Shown here in pieces: positions 1-8,513 of a DNA stretch of 38,373 bases. The position numbers were made by a program, and so were the translations under genes. How positions within the stretch are numbered: position 1 is the stretch's first letter; the number at the start of each line of letters is the position of its first letter. The stretch is from an uncultured Enorma sp. (GTDB lineage: Bacteria > Actinomycetota > Coriobacteriia > Coriobacteriales > Coriobacteriaceae): positions 1 through 38,373 of the forward strand of contig CAJLVH010000004.1 in the NCBI GenBank assembly GCA_905210055.1, read 5' to 3'. The notes under the pieces are model-generated. The model was not told where the DNA came from. It did not search any database and saw only the letters and a program-made list of their open reading frames with translations.

Positions 1-765
1 GGGATCGATTGCATCGGCAGCCGCAGCGTCCCACGCGGCGTCCGCGCCGCACGTCGCAGACTCTTCTTCTGACGGAGGTGCGACCACGATAACGATCTCG
101 CCCTTGATCTGCTCGCGAGCAGCCATCTCCTCATGCAATGCAGGAGTCGAGCAGCGCACGACCTCTTCGTGGAGCTTCGTGAGCTCGCGGCAGAGCGCCG
201 CCTCGCGCGTGGGGAACACCTTGGCGATCGACTCAAGCGTGGCGACGACACGGTGCGGAGATTCGTAGAAGAGCAATGCTCCGGGAACCGTTGCGAGCTG
301 GCGGAGCCGCCGCTCGCGCTCACCGGCTTTTCGCGGAAGAAACCCCTCAAAGAAGAAATGCTCACACGGAATGCCCGATGCCACGAGCGCCGTTGCGCAG
401 GCGACGGGGCCGGGAACAACCTCAACCGGCACGCCTTCCGCACGTGCCGACTCAACGAGCACCTGTCCGGGGTCGGAGATGCCCGGCATGCCGGCATCGG
501 AGGCGTAGGCGAGCACGTCGCCGTCGAGCATTCGCTCTACCAAACCGGGCGCACGCGAAGCGATGACGTTCTCGTCGCAGCGTATGATCGAGCGCTCCAC
601 GCCGAGGTGCGCAAGTAACTTCGAGGTGACACGTGTATCTTCGCAGCAGATCGCATCGGCACGGCGAAACGCCTCCGCCGCGCGCGGGCTCAGGTCCCCA
701 AGATTTCCGATGGGGGTACCGACCACCAGCAGGCGGCCTTGGCGGGATTCTGCCCGACCCGTCAT
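1..765 (-). CDS. rsmI: 16S rRNA (cytidine1402-2'-O)-methyltransferase RsmI, 3' end cut by window edge
   Basis: SAM-dependent methyltransferase that 2'-O-methylates C1402 in the decoding centre of 16S rRNA. The reverse strand reads without a stop from the window edge to about position 800. The N-terminus has the family signature LLVVGTPIGNLGD, followed by ADAICCEDTRVTSKLL, YASDAGMPGISDPG (SAM-pocket loop), VEVVPGPVACATAL and FFEGFLPRK, all in the normal RsmI order. About 255 residues are visible and roughly the last 20-40 are missing. I chose the ATG at 763-765 because GAGG lies 5 nt upstream; in-frame ATGs at 780, 786 and 798 are alternatives. It lies 36 nt downstream of the GH5-like gene on the same strand, so it may be read from that transcript. 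Confidence 0.93.
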   Translation of the reverse strand, partial: MTGRAESRQGRLLVVGTPIGNLGDLSPRAAEAFRRADAICCEDTRVTSKLLAHLGVERSIIRCDENVIASRAPGLVERMLDGDVLAYASDAGMPGISDPGQVLVESARAEGVPVEVVPGPVACATALVASGIPCEHFFFEGFLPRKAGERERRLRQLATVPGALLFYESPHRVVATLESIAKVFPTREAALCRELTKLHEEVVRCSTPALHEEMAAREQIKGEIVIVVAPPSEEESATCGADAAWDAAAADAIDP

Positions 766-801
766 CGCAACCTCACGCATAGCCATCGCATCGTCCATCG
801 G

Positions 802-1866
802 CTACTCGAGCATGGCGCGCTCGAGCGTTCCCAACGCGACGCGAGCATCCCACGCCGCGATGCGTTTCTCGGTCTTCCAGGTTTGGAAGAACCAGCCGCG
901 CGCCTTCGTGAAGGATGCCATCTGGCTCGAGATGAAAACGCGTTCGAACGCCGAGCGCCCCTCGGGCGTAATCGAGGCATTCGTGAACACCGCCGCGCCG
1001 GACCATTCGCCCACAATCGCAGGGAATCCTGCGGAAGCGGCCTCGTCGATGAGACGGCGATTGCGCGCGATGGCAGACGAAAGCCCGCGCGGCGTGGTGA
1101 TATCGAGCGCCATATCGTCGCGATAATGGTACAGGTGGATGTCCATGCAGACGTTCTTGTACTTGCTGCCGCTCATAAACCGCTTCCATGCAGCAGGATG
1201 GCCCGACGCCGAAAAGACGATCATCTTCGTCTCCGGCATATGCAGACGAACGATCTCGTAGGCATCGCGATAGAAATTGCGCAGATAATGGCTGGGAATG
1301 CCGTTCGAGGTGTGGAACAGCCCGGTACGAACGCTCATGATGGGCGAGTCCAGAAGCTCGATGCCCATAAGTTCGGAATGCATGCCGTACCGGGAGGCGA
1401 GCTGGTCGAGCGTCGAGAGCGCGATGTGCCTGCCATTCGTCGAGGAGTGCCAATCCGCAACGGACTCAGGCGTACTCTTCGAATTGTTTGAATCGCCCTG
1501 ACCGCCGGGAACCGTTGCCAGGTCGAGCAACACTCGCATGCCGAACTTCCGCGCCCATTCGAAGGTGCGGTCGATGTAGTCGACGGCGGAGATGTAGACC
1601 TCGGATTCCCCTTGCGAGCCGAAGGCATGCCACGGCACGGGAAGGCGGACGGCATTGAAGCCGATCGCCGCCATACGCCGAAAATCGTCCTCGGTGATGA
1701 ACGTTTCGTAGTGCTGGCGAATGCGTTCGTTGTATGCGACGGAGCCCATCACGGTCTGGAGCTCGGTCTCGTTCGTTGCCCCGGTCGCGGCAAACAGCGA
1801 AGGCGTCACCCATGGCTCGGGGATGAACCAACCCGAAAGATTGACGCCGTGGATCCTATCCATCAT
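802..1866 (-). CDS. Glycoside hydrolase family 5 fold protein (exo-1,3-beta-glucanase-like) with degenerate catalytic residues
   Basis: The (beta/alpha)8 fold of GH5 exo-glucanases is recognisable: GVNLSGWFIPEPWVTPSLF at the N-terminus, VRLPVPW (Arg74), DIHLYHY (His244), IVGEWSGA with the expected nucleophile Glu287, and GWFFQTWKTE near the C-terminus. The acid/base motif, normally LLNEP, reads LLDSP here (Asp173-Ser174-Pro175), so the proton-donor glutamate is absent. The usual LDLH histidine is Ala117. Normal hydrolysis is therefore doubtful; it may bind glucan or be a pseudoenzyme. There is no signal peptide, so it is probably cytoplasmic. I chose the ATG at 1866 because GGGGAG lies 7 nt upstream; a GTG/ATG-type upstream option at 1899 has no such site. 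TATACT on the reverse strand (1927-1932) could be its -10 box. Length is 354 aa. Confidence 0.8.
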   Translation of the reverse strand: MMDRIHGVNLSGWFIPEPWVTPSLFAATGATNETELQTVMGSVAYNERIRQHYETFITEDDFRRMAAIGFNAVRLPVPWHAFGSQGESEVYISAVDYIDRTFEWARKFGMRVLLDLATVPGGQGDSNNSKSTPESVADWHSSTNGRHIALSTLDQLASRYGMHSELMGIELLDSPIMSVRTGLFHTSNGIPSHYLRNFYRDAYEIVRLHMPETKMIVFSASGHPAAWKRFMSGSKYKNVCMDIHLYHYRDDMALDITTPRGLSSAIARNRRLIDEAASAGFPAIVGEWSGAAVFTNASITPEGRSAFERVFISSQMASFTKARGWFFQTWKTEKRIAAWDARVALGTLERAMLE

Positions 1867-1973
1867 TCCCTCTCTCCCCACCAAGCTCACGCTTTTCATC
1901 GCCGCTCGGCGTTCGTTTGGCCTAAAAGTATACCGCCTCTTCTCTGCTTTGTTGGGTAATCGGAGATTTTGAC

Positions 1974-2001
1974 TTGACGGACGCGAACAATTTGGTATAG
2001 T
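1974..2001 (+). promoter_or_regulatory. Promoter of tRNA-Phe
   Basis: TTGACG (1974-1979) and TATAGT (1996-2001) are separated by 16 nt, close to the sigma70/SigA consensus. The mature tRNA begins 24 nt after the -10 box, leaving a short 5' leader for RNase P. Confidence 0.75.
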
Positions 2002-2024
2002 AATCGAGCTGTTGCTAGCAGCCC

Positions 2025-2100
<76 letters not shown>

Positions 2101-2112
2101 TAGAAATCGTAG

Positions 2113-2147
2113 GTAGACGGCTTGTCATGGGTGAGCCGTCTACTTTT
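2113..2147 (+). terminator. Rho-independent terminator of tRNA-Phe
   Basis: A perfect 10-bp stem (2113-2122 with 2134-2143, GTAGACGGCT/AGCCGTCTAC) with an 11-nt loop is followed directly by TTTT. It lies 12 nt after the tRNA. Confidence 0.8.
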
Positions 2148-2303
2148 GTATTACGCCTCCACATCAAGCTTCTCGAATTCGAACCGGGACATCGACATTC
2201 ACCCGTTTGAACGATTCTGTCGCTCGACAGCGTCAAAACCGAAGCGCCCTGCCATGTCCTCGCTAGAATCAAACCAAATATGCTTTTGAATCTGGGCATG
2301 GCC

Positions 2304-2666
2304 TCATAGCGCAATTCTCTCGATCACCGATGCCGCCTCGCGGCACGAGAGCACACGCCACGGGGCGACCTCGCGGCATACCGCGAGAACCTCACCCGTC
2401 CGAGACAGAAATGCCACATCGAGCGCCCGCCTCATGAAGCAGGTATGAATCGATCCACACCGCGGGAATCCCATGACGATTGTTGGGGAACACACATTCC
2501 GAACACCATATGAGCAAGGGATCATGCCGAGCAGCCTCGCCCAGGGGCGTTCTGCCACCACAAGATGCGCCGGCTCCCAACCGAGGCGAGTCATGGCGCG
2601 CCTGAACCCATATGGATCGAGCGCGCCCGTTGTCCGTTGATTCCCATATGCCAAACGGCCGCACAT
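2304..2666 (-). CDS. DUF192 family protein, last gene of the Tad operon
   Basis: A 120-aa protein whose second half carries the DUF192 pattern: IHTCFMRRALDVAFLSRTG followed by EVLAVCREVAPWRVL. DUF192 proteins are small beta-rich proteins of unknown biochemical role, often found beside Tad/Flp pilus genes in actinobacteria and proteobacteria. The ATG (2664-2666) lies one base after the TadE stop, so translation is probably coupled; Met25 (MTRLGWEP) is an alternative start. No signal peptide is visible. The role in pilus biogenesis is inferred from position only. Confidence 0.7.
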   Translation of the reverse strand: MCGRLAYGNQRTTGALDPYGFRRAMTRLGWEPAHLVVAERPWARLLGMIPCSYGVRNVCSPTIVMGFPRCGSIHTCFMRRALDVAFLSRTGEVLAVCREVAPWRVLSCREAASVIERIAL

Positions 2667-2667
2667 C

Positions 2668-3222
2668 CTACATCACCACCCCAGGGCGCCACGGGTCGAC
2701 CGTCACTTCGCGAACATGCTCGAGTACGACAGGCGCGCCCATATCCACGCCGGCGAGCACGATATTTCCCGGCCAAGGAACATACTTCATAACGCAGCGG
2801 TATGTCCTCTGCCCTCCAACGAGCGAAAATATGGAACTAGCGCCCGAGCTCTCCTCTTCCGCGCATGTGACCTCAATCTCCACACCGTATGAACCCATCG
2901 CCTCCGAAAGCTCCGCCGCGACCGTACCCGCAACCGACCCTCCCTGCTCGTCAACGCCAACCGGGGAGACGGCGTGGGCGAGCACGATATCGGGCGCCAC
3001 CCGATCGAACCGCGCCGTCGCGGAGAGAAACATCATGATGTTGTAGACGATGAGCGCCAGCACGATAAGCACCGGCGCCACCACCGCCATCTCGACGGTG
3101 GCCTGCGCGCGCGTCTCACGATGAAGGGGTTCCGCGCGTGACGGTTGCAGCCGATACACCTCATGGATAAACCTCGGCACGACCGCTCTTGTGCACCGTT
3201 CACGCCTCGCGCGCCCATTCAT
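2668..3222 (-). CDS. tadE: TadE-like minor pseudopilin
   Basis: A 184-aa protein with a basic N-terminal segment of about 37 residues, then RAQATVEMAVVAPVLIVL and a single hydrophobic helix (residues about 42-66), the class-III/TadE-type prepilin signature with Glu five residues after the likely cleavage point. The rest is a short extracytoplasmic domain. The start overlaps the preceding tadG-like gene by 4 nt (ATGA). In known Tad systems TadE and TadF are minor pseudopilins matured by a dedicated peptidase. It is the second tadE-type gene of the operon; its partner is at 5242-5721. Confidence 0.82.
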   Translation of the reverse strand: MNGRARRERCTRAVVPRFIHEVYRLQPSRAEPLHRETRAQATVEMAVVAPVLIVLALIVYNIMMFLSATARFDRVAPDIVLAHAVSPVGVDEQGGSVAGTVAAELSEAMGSYGVEIEVTCAEEESSGASSIFSLVGGQRTYRCVMKYVPWPGNIVLAGVDMGAPVVLEHVREVTVDPWRPGVVM

Positions 3223-5303
3223 CCTGAACCCCCTCCGCCCACGACGCCCAGCACGTCCCGCACGCGAATCGTGAGCGGAATCGTAGTGCCACCCGGCAGC
3301 GGAATCTCCGCGATGGTGATGGTGGCATCGAGCATCTGCTCTTCGGTCTCGTAGCCGATTGCTTGCAAGACGTCCGCGGGATCGGTCGAGCCGATCGGTA
3401 GCGAGCGCAGCAGTTCCTGGGCGTTGGAGAGCGCCGGGACATCGGTTTGCGCGAGCACGTTGCTGCTATCCGTGAGCACGGGTTTGAGTGAGCTCAAATC
3501 AACCGGCTCGAATCCAAGCGCCCGGACGGCGCCGTCGACACGATCGCTCAACCATGTTGCCAAAGGCCCCATCCCGAACGACGTGAGGCCCCCGAGCAGA
3601 TCGTCCATGAGCTCGGACAATCCCTCGCTCATGTCTCCATACGCGATGAGCACCTTGCCCCACAGGCCCATCACGTCATCGATGAGCCCCACCGCGCCAG
3701 CTCCATCCGTACGCGAGGACAGCGACGAGAAGAACGATGCGAGCACGTTGCTCTCGTCGGTCGCGGCATCCGGCGCGAGCGCGGCAGCGGAAATTGCTCC
3801 CCGCACCCCGCTGTCTGGCCGGGCGGCAAAGGTCGTCGAAAGCTCCCCGGGGACTTGCGCCTCGCTCGATACCACCACCGCAACCGCACCGTACCTCCCG
3901 GGCGGCGCGATGCGCGGACGGCGAGCCGCGAGCGCATCGAGCGCGGCGTCGAATGCGTCGCCTGCATCTTCGGAAGCACCGCGCGCCCTCTGCTCGAGCT
4001 CAATCTCGTGTTCCCGACACGCCTCGTATTCGTCGAGCGCCAACGTGAATTCGCGAAGATGGTATTCGTAGCCGTTATCGATGGATGTTGAGGCTGCGGG
4101 AACCTTCCCTACGTCCCCGATACTGAATTTGCACACTGAGCACTCTCGCGTGCGCCCCGCATCGATATCCTCCAGCGCAGCCATGCCGCCGGAGGCTCCT
4201 TGGGCTCCGGGGCACTCCATGCCATAGTGGAGCGTTCTGCCGGCATCCTCTTGCGTCGTAGGCCATAAAGCATCGGTGTATAGCGCCGTCGTGCGCGCCT
4301 CGCTCGTGTTCCTCGGAAGCAGCGGAACAGAGACCGTCACGCCGGTATCTGTTTCAATCACCGCGGCAGAGGCGAACTCTTCTGCGGCAAATGCGTAAAA
4401 TGCCCTGCGTGCAGCGGAATCCGCTGCCGCCTCGACACTGGATCCCTCTGGCACATCGTTTTCCACACGCCATCGGTAATATGCGCGCGTGCGATCGAGC
4501 GCCACATTGGGATCCCACGTGAGGCTCGATGCATAATCTGGATTCTGCGCAGCGGAAAGACCCGAGAGTCGCGCGGCACGCTCCTGCATATTCCGTCCTT
4601 CTCTCCCGCAGTCGGCAAGCCATGCAGCCTCCTTCGCCTGCGCGGTCTTCTCTTGCGCTTCGACGAGCTCGTCTGCCGCAGCGTCTAGCTCGCCCGCCGT
4701 GTCCTCGATCTCACTGGTAGAGACCTCATCACCCTCGAGTGCGGGAAACTCGGACGCGGATGTGCGCGGCACGGCGAGGGCGGTTCCTGTATACGACACC
4801 GCATCCCCCGATTGCGCCGCACAGGTACGTGTGCCATTCGCCGCTATGAGAAACGGCAAGGCAGATTCCAACGTCTTGAGCCCGCGCGATGCAGAGACGG
4901 CAAGGCTGTTCCGTGCGTTGAGCATCCTAATCCCCGCGTCGATCGTTTGCCCGGCAAATGCGTTCACGCCGGGTATGAGCAGCCCCACGAGCCCTACGCC
5001 GGTAACGCAGAGTCCGGCAAGCCCCATGCTGAGCACTGCGGCATCGAGCACCGTAGCCGTCGTGTGATACGAAGAGACGACGTTCACGCCGGCAAGCGCC
5101 GTCGCATCTGCCGCAACCTGCACATCGCCCGAACGTGACATGCTCCAGATGCCGCTCGCGACGGCGAATAGAAGCGAAAGCGTCACAAGGATCGAAACAG
5201 CTGCCGCAAGGTTCGTATACGCACCATCCTCGATAAAGAGCTCAATTCCACCGGCGAACCCATGTCTCATAGCTCCCTTCGAGCCAGCTCGGCCTTCCCG
5301 CAT
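3219..5303 (-). CDS. Large TadG-like membrane protein of the pilus operon
   Basis: A 694-aa protein. Residues about 30-55 form a helix followed by GDVQVAADATALAGVNVV, the pattern at the N-terminus of TadG/putative Flp pilus-assembly proteins. A second hydrophobic segment lies at about 88-113. The middle is charged and helix-rich (about 195-250), and there is a CxxC (ECSVC) near residue 395. The long C-terminal part is unassigned. I kept the first ATG because GGAGG lies 6 nt upstream; Met12 has a worse site. It overlaps the tadE at 5242-5721 by 62 nt and the downstream tadE by 4 nt. The role is probably pilus anchoring or surface presentation, inferred from TadG. Confidence 0.68.
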   Translation of the reverse strand: MREGRAGSKGAMRHGFAGGIELFIEDGAYTNLAAAVSILVTLSLLFAVASGIWSMSRSGDVQVAADATALAGVNVVSSYHTTATVLDAAVLSMGLAGLCVTGVGLVGLLIPGVNAFAGQTIDAGIRMLNARNSLAVSASRGLKTLESALPFLIAANGTRTCAAQSGDAVSYTGTALAVPRTSASEFPALEGDEVSTSEIEDTAGELDAAADELVEAQEKTAQAKEAAWLADCGREGRNMQERAARLSGLSAAQNPDYASSLTWDPNVALDRTRAYYRWRVENDVPEGSSVEAAADSAARRAFYAFAAEEFASAAVIETDTGVTVSVPLLPRNTSEARTTALYTDALWPTTQEDAGRTLHYGMECPGAQGASGGMAALEDIDAGRTRECSVCKFSIGDVGKVPAASTSIDNGYEYHLREFTLALDEYEACREHEIELEQRARGASEDAGDAFDAALDALAARRPRIAPPGRYGAVAVVVSSEAQVPGELSTTFAARPDSGVRGAISAAALAPDAATDESNVLASFFSSLSSRTDGAGAVGLIDDVMGLWGKVLIAYGDMSEGLSELMDDLLGGLTSFGMGPLATWLSDRVDGAVRALGFEPVDLSSLKPVLTDSSNVLAQTDVPALSNAQELLRSLPIGSTDPADVLQAIGYETEEQMLDATITIAEIPLPGGTTIPLTIRVRDVLGVVGGGGSG

Positions 5304-5721
5304 AGCTCACCTCCACGCGCATCTCGACGTCACCCTGCCCATTCGTCGCCCCCAACACCCCGGCAAACGCGCCGAGTACCGGAAGCGGCGTCACCGCACC
5401 CGTAATCGCAACCGTCACCGTCCCCTCCTCGTCTTCGGCGCGTACGAGCTCGATATCCCATGCGAGCGAGCCGCCCGCGTGAAAGATCGAGAGGTCGGGA
5501 ACGGCGGCGAGCCTGCGAAGGGCGAACGCTTCGCAGGATTCCATCGCCTCGTCGTCCGTCGTGACCATAAGTCGTGCCGTCTCACTCGCCGCCGTCTCCA
5601 TGACCGAACGCGTATACAGCATGCAGAGTGGTTGCAGCGCCAACAACAGCAACGTAAGAAACGTCGGAAGGAGCAGGGCAGCCTCGACCGTCGCCTGCGC
5701 CGTGTCTTCGCGAATGCCCAT
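5242..5721 (-). CDS. tadE: TadE-like minor pseudopilin
   Basis: A 159-aa protein beginning MGIREDTAQATVEAALLLP followed by a hydrophobic helix (about 14-38), the standard TadE N-terminus. The exported part contains the motif MVTTDDEAMESCEAF and ends in a basic, aromatic tail. I chose the ATG at 5719-5721 (GGGAG 8 nt upstream); upstream in-frame residues belong to sequence coding for the pilin-like gene in another frame. It sits between the pilin-like gene (28 nt away) and the tadG-like gene, which it overlaps, so the three are probably translated together. Confidence 0.82.
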   Translation of the reverse strand: MGIREDTAQATVEAALLLPTFLTLLLLALQPLCMLYTRSVMETAASETARLMVTTDDEAMESCEAFALRRLAAVPDLSIFHAGGSLAWDIELVRAEDEEGTVTVAITGAVTPLPVLGAFAGVLGATNGQGDVEMRVEVSYAGRPSWLEGSYETWVRRWN

Positions 5722-5749
5722 CGGTTCCACTCCCTGTTCGTCTCTCGTG

Positions 5750-6010
5750 CTAGTACAGTGCGATATCGAGCAGACCCATTCCGTCGAGCACGTGCGAACA
5801 GGCATCTTCGACCAGTCGCGCCAGCACGCCCGTCTCACCCGCGCGCCACAGCAACGCGAGCGCGGCGACGACCGCCATGAGCGCTGCAACGGTCAGGGCG
5901 TACTCGAGCGTTGCTTGCGCGCGATCATCGAAAGCCGCTTCCCGCATCCTTGCAAGGCGACGCCCACAGCGGCACATCATATCCTCCGTCCAGCTGTCAT
6001 GCAGGCGCAT
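5750..6010 (-). CDS. Second Flp pilin-like / pseudopilin protein
   Basis: An 86-aa protein with a 30-residue basic leader and then DRAQATLEYALTVAALMAVV, a prepilin-type motif with Glu-Tyr at positions 5-6 after a possible cleavage site, followed by a hydrophobic helix and a short C-terminal tail. It resembles Flp pilins but has Ala rather than Gly at the presumed -1 position. AGGAGG lies 4 nt before the ATG. The gene is 8 nt downstream of the anchored unknown protein. It could be a minor pilin; being a second major pilin is less likely given the longer tail. Confidence 0.7.
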   Translation of the reverse strand: MRLHDSWTEDMMCRCGRRLARMREAAFDDRAQATLEYALTVAALMAVVAALALLWRAGETGVLARLVEDACSHVLDGMGLLDIALY

Positions 6011-6018
6011 ACTGCCTC

Positions 6019-6609
6019 CTATTCACTCGACCGAGCGCTGCTCGATATCCGCGTCACCCGGGCGGTTGATGCTTCATTGCCCTCCTCCGCCACCACCGTA
6101 ACGATATCCACCCACCCGCACTCGTCGAGCACGATGGCACCCCATGCGTTTCCCTTGAGATCGAGGTATCCGCTCGTCATGAGCTGAGCGCCGGAAACTC
6201 CCTGGTACACTCGAAGCACATCGGCGGCGAGCTCGTTGATGGGCTGCGCAGAAGTCCATACACACGACGCTTCGCCGTCCGCTTGCGTCGATGCGTCACG
6301 GTCGAGCTCAGCCAGAAACGAGCCCGTATCGATCACACCTTCTTCCACCGGCACAGTGCCCTCGTCCCCCCGCGAATCCCACTCCGAGTTTTCGGACTCT
6401 TCACCAGGTGCGCGATCGCCCCGAACAGCGCTTGACCCCGTTTGTTGAGCAAGAGTGGATTCCGACGTTGTTTTGGAAGGCAACGCGGCTCCCAGCCAAA
6501 GTGCGCAGGCTGTGCAGATCAGGCAGAGCGCCGGCGCCAGCCAACGCAGCCGCAGCGCCTTGCGCGGCCCCGCCATGCGCGAACGTCGATCCGCGTCCTT
6601 TCTTTGCAT
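6019..6609 (-). CDS. Membrane-anchored unknown protein of the Tad operon
   Basis: A 196-aa protein I cannot assign to a family. An N-terminal basic stretch (about 1-22) precedes one hydrophobic helix (about 23-45) and then an acidic, Ser/Glu-rich linker (about 46-95), suggesting a type II or signal-anchored topology with an extracytoplasmic domain. The C-terminal half contains WTSAQPINELAADVLRVYQG and a beta-rich WGAIVLDECGWVDIVTVVAE segment. It starts 14 nt after the flp stop codon and ends 8 nt before the second pilin-like gene, so it is firmly inside the operon. An accessory role in pilus assembly is inferred from position. Confidence 0.68.
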   Translation of the reverse strand: MQRKDADRRSRMAGPRKALRLRWLAPALCLICTACALWLGAALPSKTTSESTLAQQTGSSAVRGDRAPGEESENSEWDSRGDEGTVPVEEGVIDTGSFLAELDRDASTQADGEASCVWTSAQPINELAADVLRVYQGVSGAQLMTSGYLDLKGNAWGAIVLDECGWVDIVTVVAEEGNEASTARVTRISSSARSSE

Positions 6610-6623
6610 CAGCGCATGCCTTG

Positions 6624-6851
6624 CTACAGGCTGTTGATACCGTTGGCGATGGCATCCCAGAGCTCCGTCACCTTACCGCGAAACGCCACGATGGCCAGGA
6701 TTGCGATGACGACGAGCACTCCCACAAGGATTGCGTATTCCGTCGTGCCCTGACCGGATTCCTCGACAGCAAGGCTGCGCACCTTGCGAAAAGCATCGAA
6801 CGATGCAACGGGCGCCTTCGAGATGAACCCTTCGAGAATCTGCTTTCCCAT
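6624..6851 (-). CDS. flp: Flp-type major pilin
   Basis: A 75-aa prepilin with a leader of about 33 residues, then SGQGTTEYAILVGVLVVIAI: Gly at -1, Glu at +5 and Tyr at +6 of the mature protein, the class-III Flp cleavage motif, continuing into a hydrophobic helix and a short FRGKVTELWDAIANGINSL tail. The predicted mature subunit is about 42 residues, normal for Flp. I chose the ATG at 6849-6851 because AGGAGG lies 5 nt upstream. It follows tadC after 10 nt and is the likely main fibre subunit of the pilus built by the upstream genes. Confidence 0.9.
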   Translation of the reverse strand: MGKQILEGFISKAPVASFDAFRKVRSLAVEESGQGTTEYAILVGVLVVIAILAIVAFRGKVTELWDAIANGINSL

Positions 6852-6861
6852 AACAACCTCC

Positions 6862-7500
6862 TTACAACATGCCACTCGCAGCGAGCAGCGGCCCTACGAT
6901 TGAAAGCAAGAGCGCCGGCAATATGAGCGTTCCGGTAGGTATGAGCAGCTTGACCGGCGCCCGTTCGATATCCCGTTCTATCTGCGCGCGATGCGCGGAA
7001 CGAATCTCCCGACTTTGCGCAGCCAGCGTTTCGGAAAGCGGCGAGCCAAGCTTCAACGCTTGATCGACCGCAATGCCAAACGATTCCAGCGAGCGCTCCC
7101 CGACGTCGCGCGCTGCGCGTTCGAGTTCCTCCCCGCGCGCAGCTATCCCCATCTGCCAGGACAACCTTGCCCGCATCATGCGGTCCGGCAGTACGCCGGT
7201 TCGATGCGTGCAGTACAGCTCGAGTGCAGCATCGAATGAAAGCCCTGCAGAGAGCCCGAGGCGCACCACATCGACCATCTCGGCGATATCCCCCAGAGCG
7301 ACCTCTTCGCGACTCCCGACTGCGAAGCGCCCGGCGAGCAAACGAATCGCAGTGAGCATCTGCGATCCTTCTCGTTTCGCCTCGTCAACACCGCGCGCGA
7401 TCAGCCCCCGAAGCCACGCCTTGTCCTCTCCCCTCCAGCTTGTCATCATCCAGACTGCAGCCATCACGGCCGCACCGATAGGCAGCGCATCCACAGCCAT
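6862..7500 (-). CDS. tadC: TadC-type type II secretion F-family inner-membrane protein
   Basis: A 212-aa protein with an N-terminal hydrophobic segment (about 5-20), a T2SSF cytoplasmic domain (ALGDIAEMVDVVRLGLSAGL, FDAALELY, RSLESFGIAVDQALKLGSPL, LAAQSREIRSAHR) and a C-terminal membrane segment (KLLIPTGTLILPALLLSIV). TadB and TadC form the platform that couples the ATPase to pilin extrusion. The ATG shares its A with the TGA stop of tadB, so initiation is coupled and no upstream start is needed. Slightly short compared with TadC proteins of about 300 aa. Confidence 0.87.
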   Translation of the reverse strand: MAVDALPIGAAVMAAVWMMTSWRGEDKAWLRGLIARGVDEAKREGSQMLTAIRLLAGRFAVGSREEVALGDIAEMVDVVRLGLSAGLSFDAALELYCTHRTGVLPDRMMRARLSWQMGIAARGEELERAARDVGERSLESFGIAVDQALKLGSPLSETLAAQSREIRSAHRAQIERDIERAPVKLLIPTGTLILPALLLSIVGPLLAASGML

Positions 7501-8513
7501 CACCCCACATCGATCCTCATGATCCTTCGGATGATCATCCATGCGCAGAAATCCAATGCGAACGCGACCGCAGCGCTTCCCGCCCCAACGGGCATGGCGA
7601 TACCGCGACGAAAATCTGCGGAAACAACTGCCAGCGCACATGCCATAGCAACAGGCATCCATGCGACAAGGCGCGCGGACATCCTCGCTTGCGACGTCTT
7701 GACCTCGAGCTGGCGCGCAAGTGCGATGCGCTCGTTGGCCATATCGGCGGCTTCAGCAAGGAGCTCGCGAAGCGGGGCGCCCGTGCGCTGCGAGATCTTG
7801 AGCGCGAGTGACACCAAGCCAAGACCGGGCGCGGGAAGCCGAATGAGCAGATCGTCGAGGGCTTCGGACGCAGGAATACCGCATTCGATGGCACAAGCGA
7901 CGCGCAGGAACTCGCCCCGCACGGGTTCTTCGGCATGGCTGCCCACGAAACGCATCCCCTGCGCAAGCGTATGCCCGGAACCAAGCGCGATGGAAAGCGC
8001 TGCGAATGCCTCCGGCATCGCCGATGCGACACGGCGGCGTTCTTCGTGCGTACGGCGCGCCGCGCGAAGGCGCAGATATCCGATGACCGCCGCAGCGCCC
8101 GCTGCAACCCCCAGAACCGAACCTACCGCAATCGACCCTGTGATCCCGCCGATCAACACCGCAAAGATAAGCGCACCCACCTCAAAATCACGCGCAGAAA
8201 CGCGCGGTGCCGAAACGCCGTCGAACGATGCTGTACCGAGCAGAACCTCGATGACCCGGGCGAGCAGTTGCGTTCGGCGAAGCTCGTCCCGACAAGTCCT
8301 CACCGCTGCGGCATCGCGCACCATGACAGGCACCGACGCACCCGCTCGGCAAAGTAGGACAACGATGGCTCCCCGCACACCGCTCATTCGGACCCCGCCC
8401 TTGAGCTCGCCTCCCATCCAGGCATCTTCCCCATTTCGGGAAAAGCAGCCTGTTAGGGCGAAAACGCCTCCTGCGGCAGCTCCCGCGATCATCATGGGCA
8501 CATAGTCCGCCAT
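7500..8513 (-). CDS. tadB: TadB-type type II secretion F-family inner-membrane protein
   Basis: A 337-aa platform protein of the Tad secretion system. Hydrophobic segments lie near residues 5-22 and about 115-145, and at the C-terminus (about 285-330). The T2SSF core is recognisable as PEAFAALSIALGSGHTLAQGM, ECGIPASEALDDL, SLALKISQRTGAPLRELL and the QLEVKTSQARMSARLVAWMP motif typical of TadB. I chose the ATG at 8511-8513, with GGAGG 7 nt upstream, which makes it overlap the ATPase gene by 22 nt. Partner of TadC immediately downstream. Confidence 0.9.
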   Translation of the reverse strand: MADYVPMMIAGAAAGGVFALTGCFSRNGEDAWMGGELKGGVRMSGVRGAIVVLLCRAGASVPVMVRDAAAVRTCRDELRRTQLLARVIEVLLGTASFDGVSAPRVSARDFEVGALIFAVLIGGITGSIAVGSVLGVAAGAAAVIGYLRLRAARRTHEERRRVASAMPEAFAALSIALGSGHTLAQGMRFVGSHAEEPVRGEFLRVACAIECGIPASEALDDLLIRLPAPGLGLVSLALKISQRTGAPLRELLAEAADMANERIALARQLEVKTSQARMSARLVAWMPVAMACALAVVSADFRRGIAMPVGAGSAAVAFALDFCAWMIIRRIMRIDVG

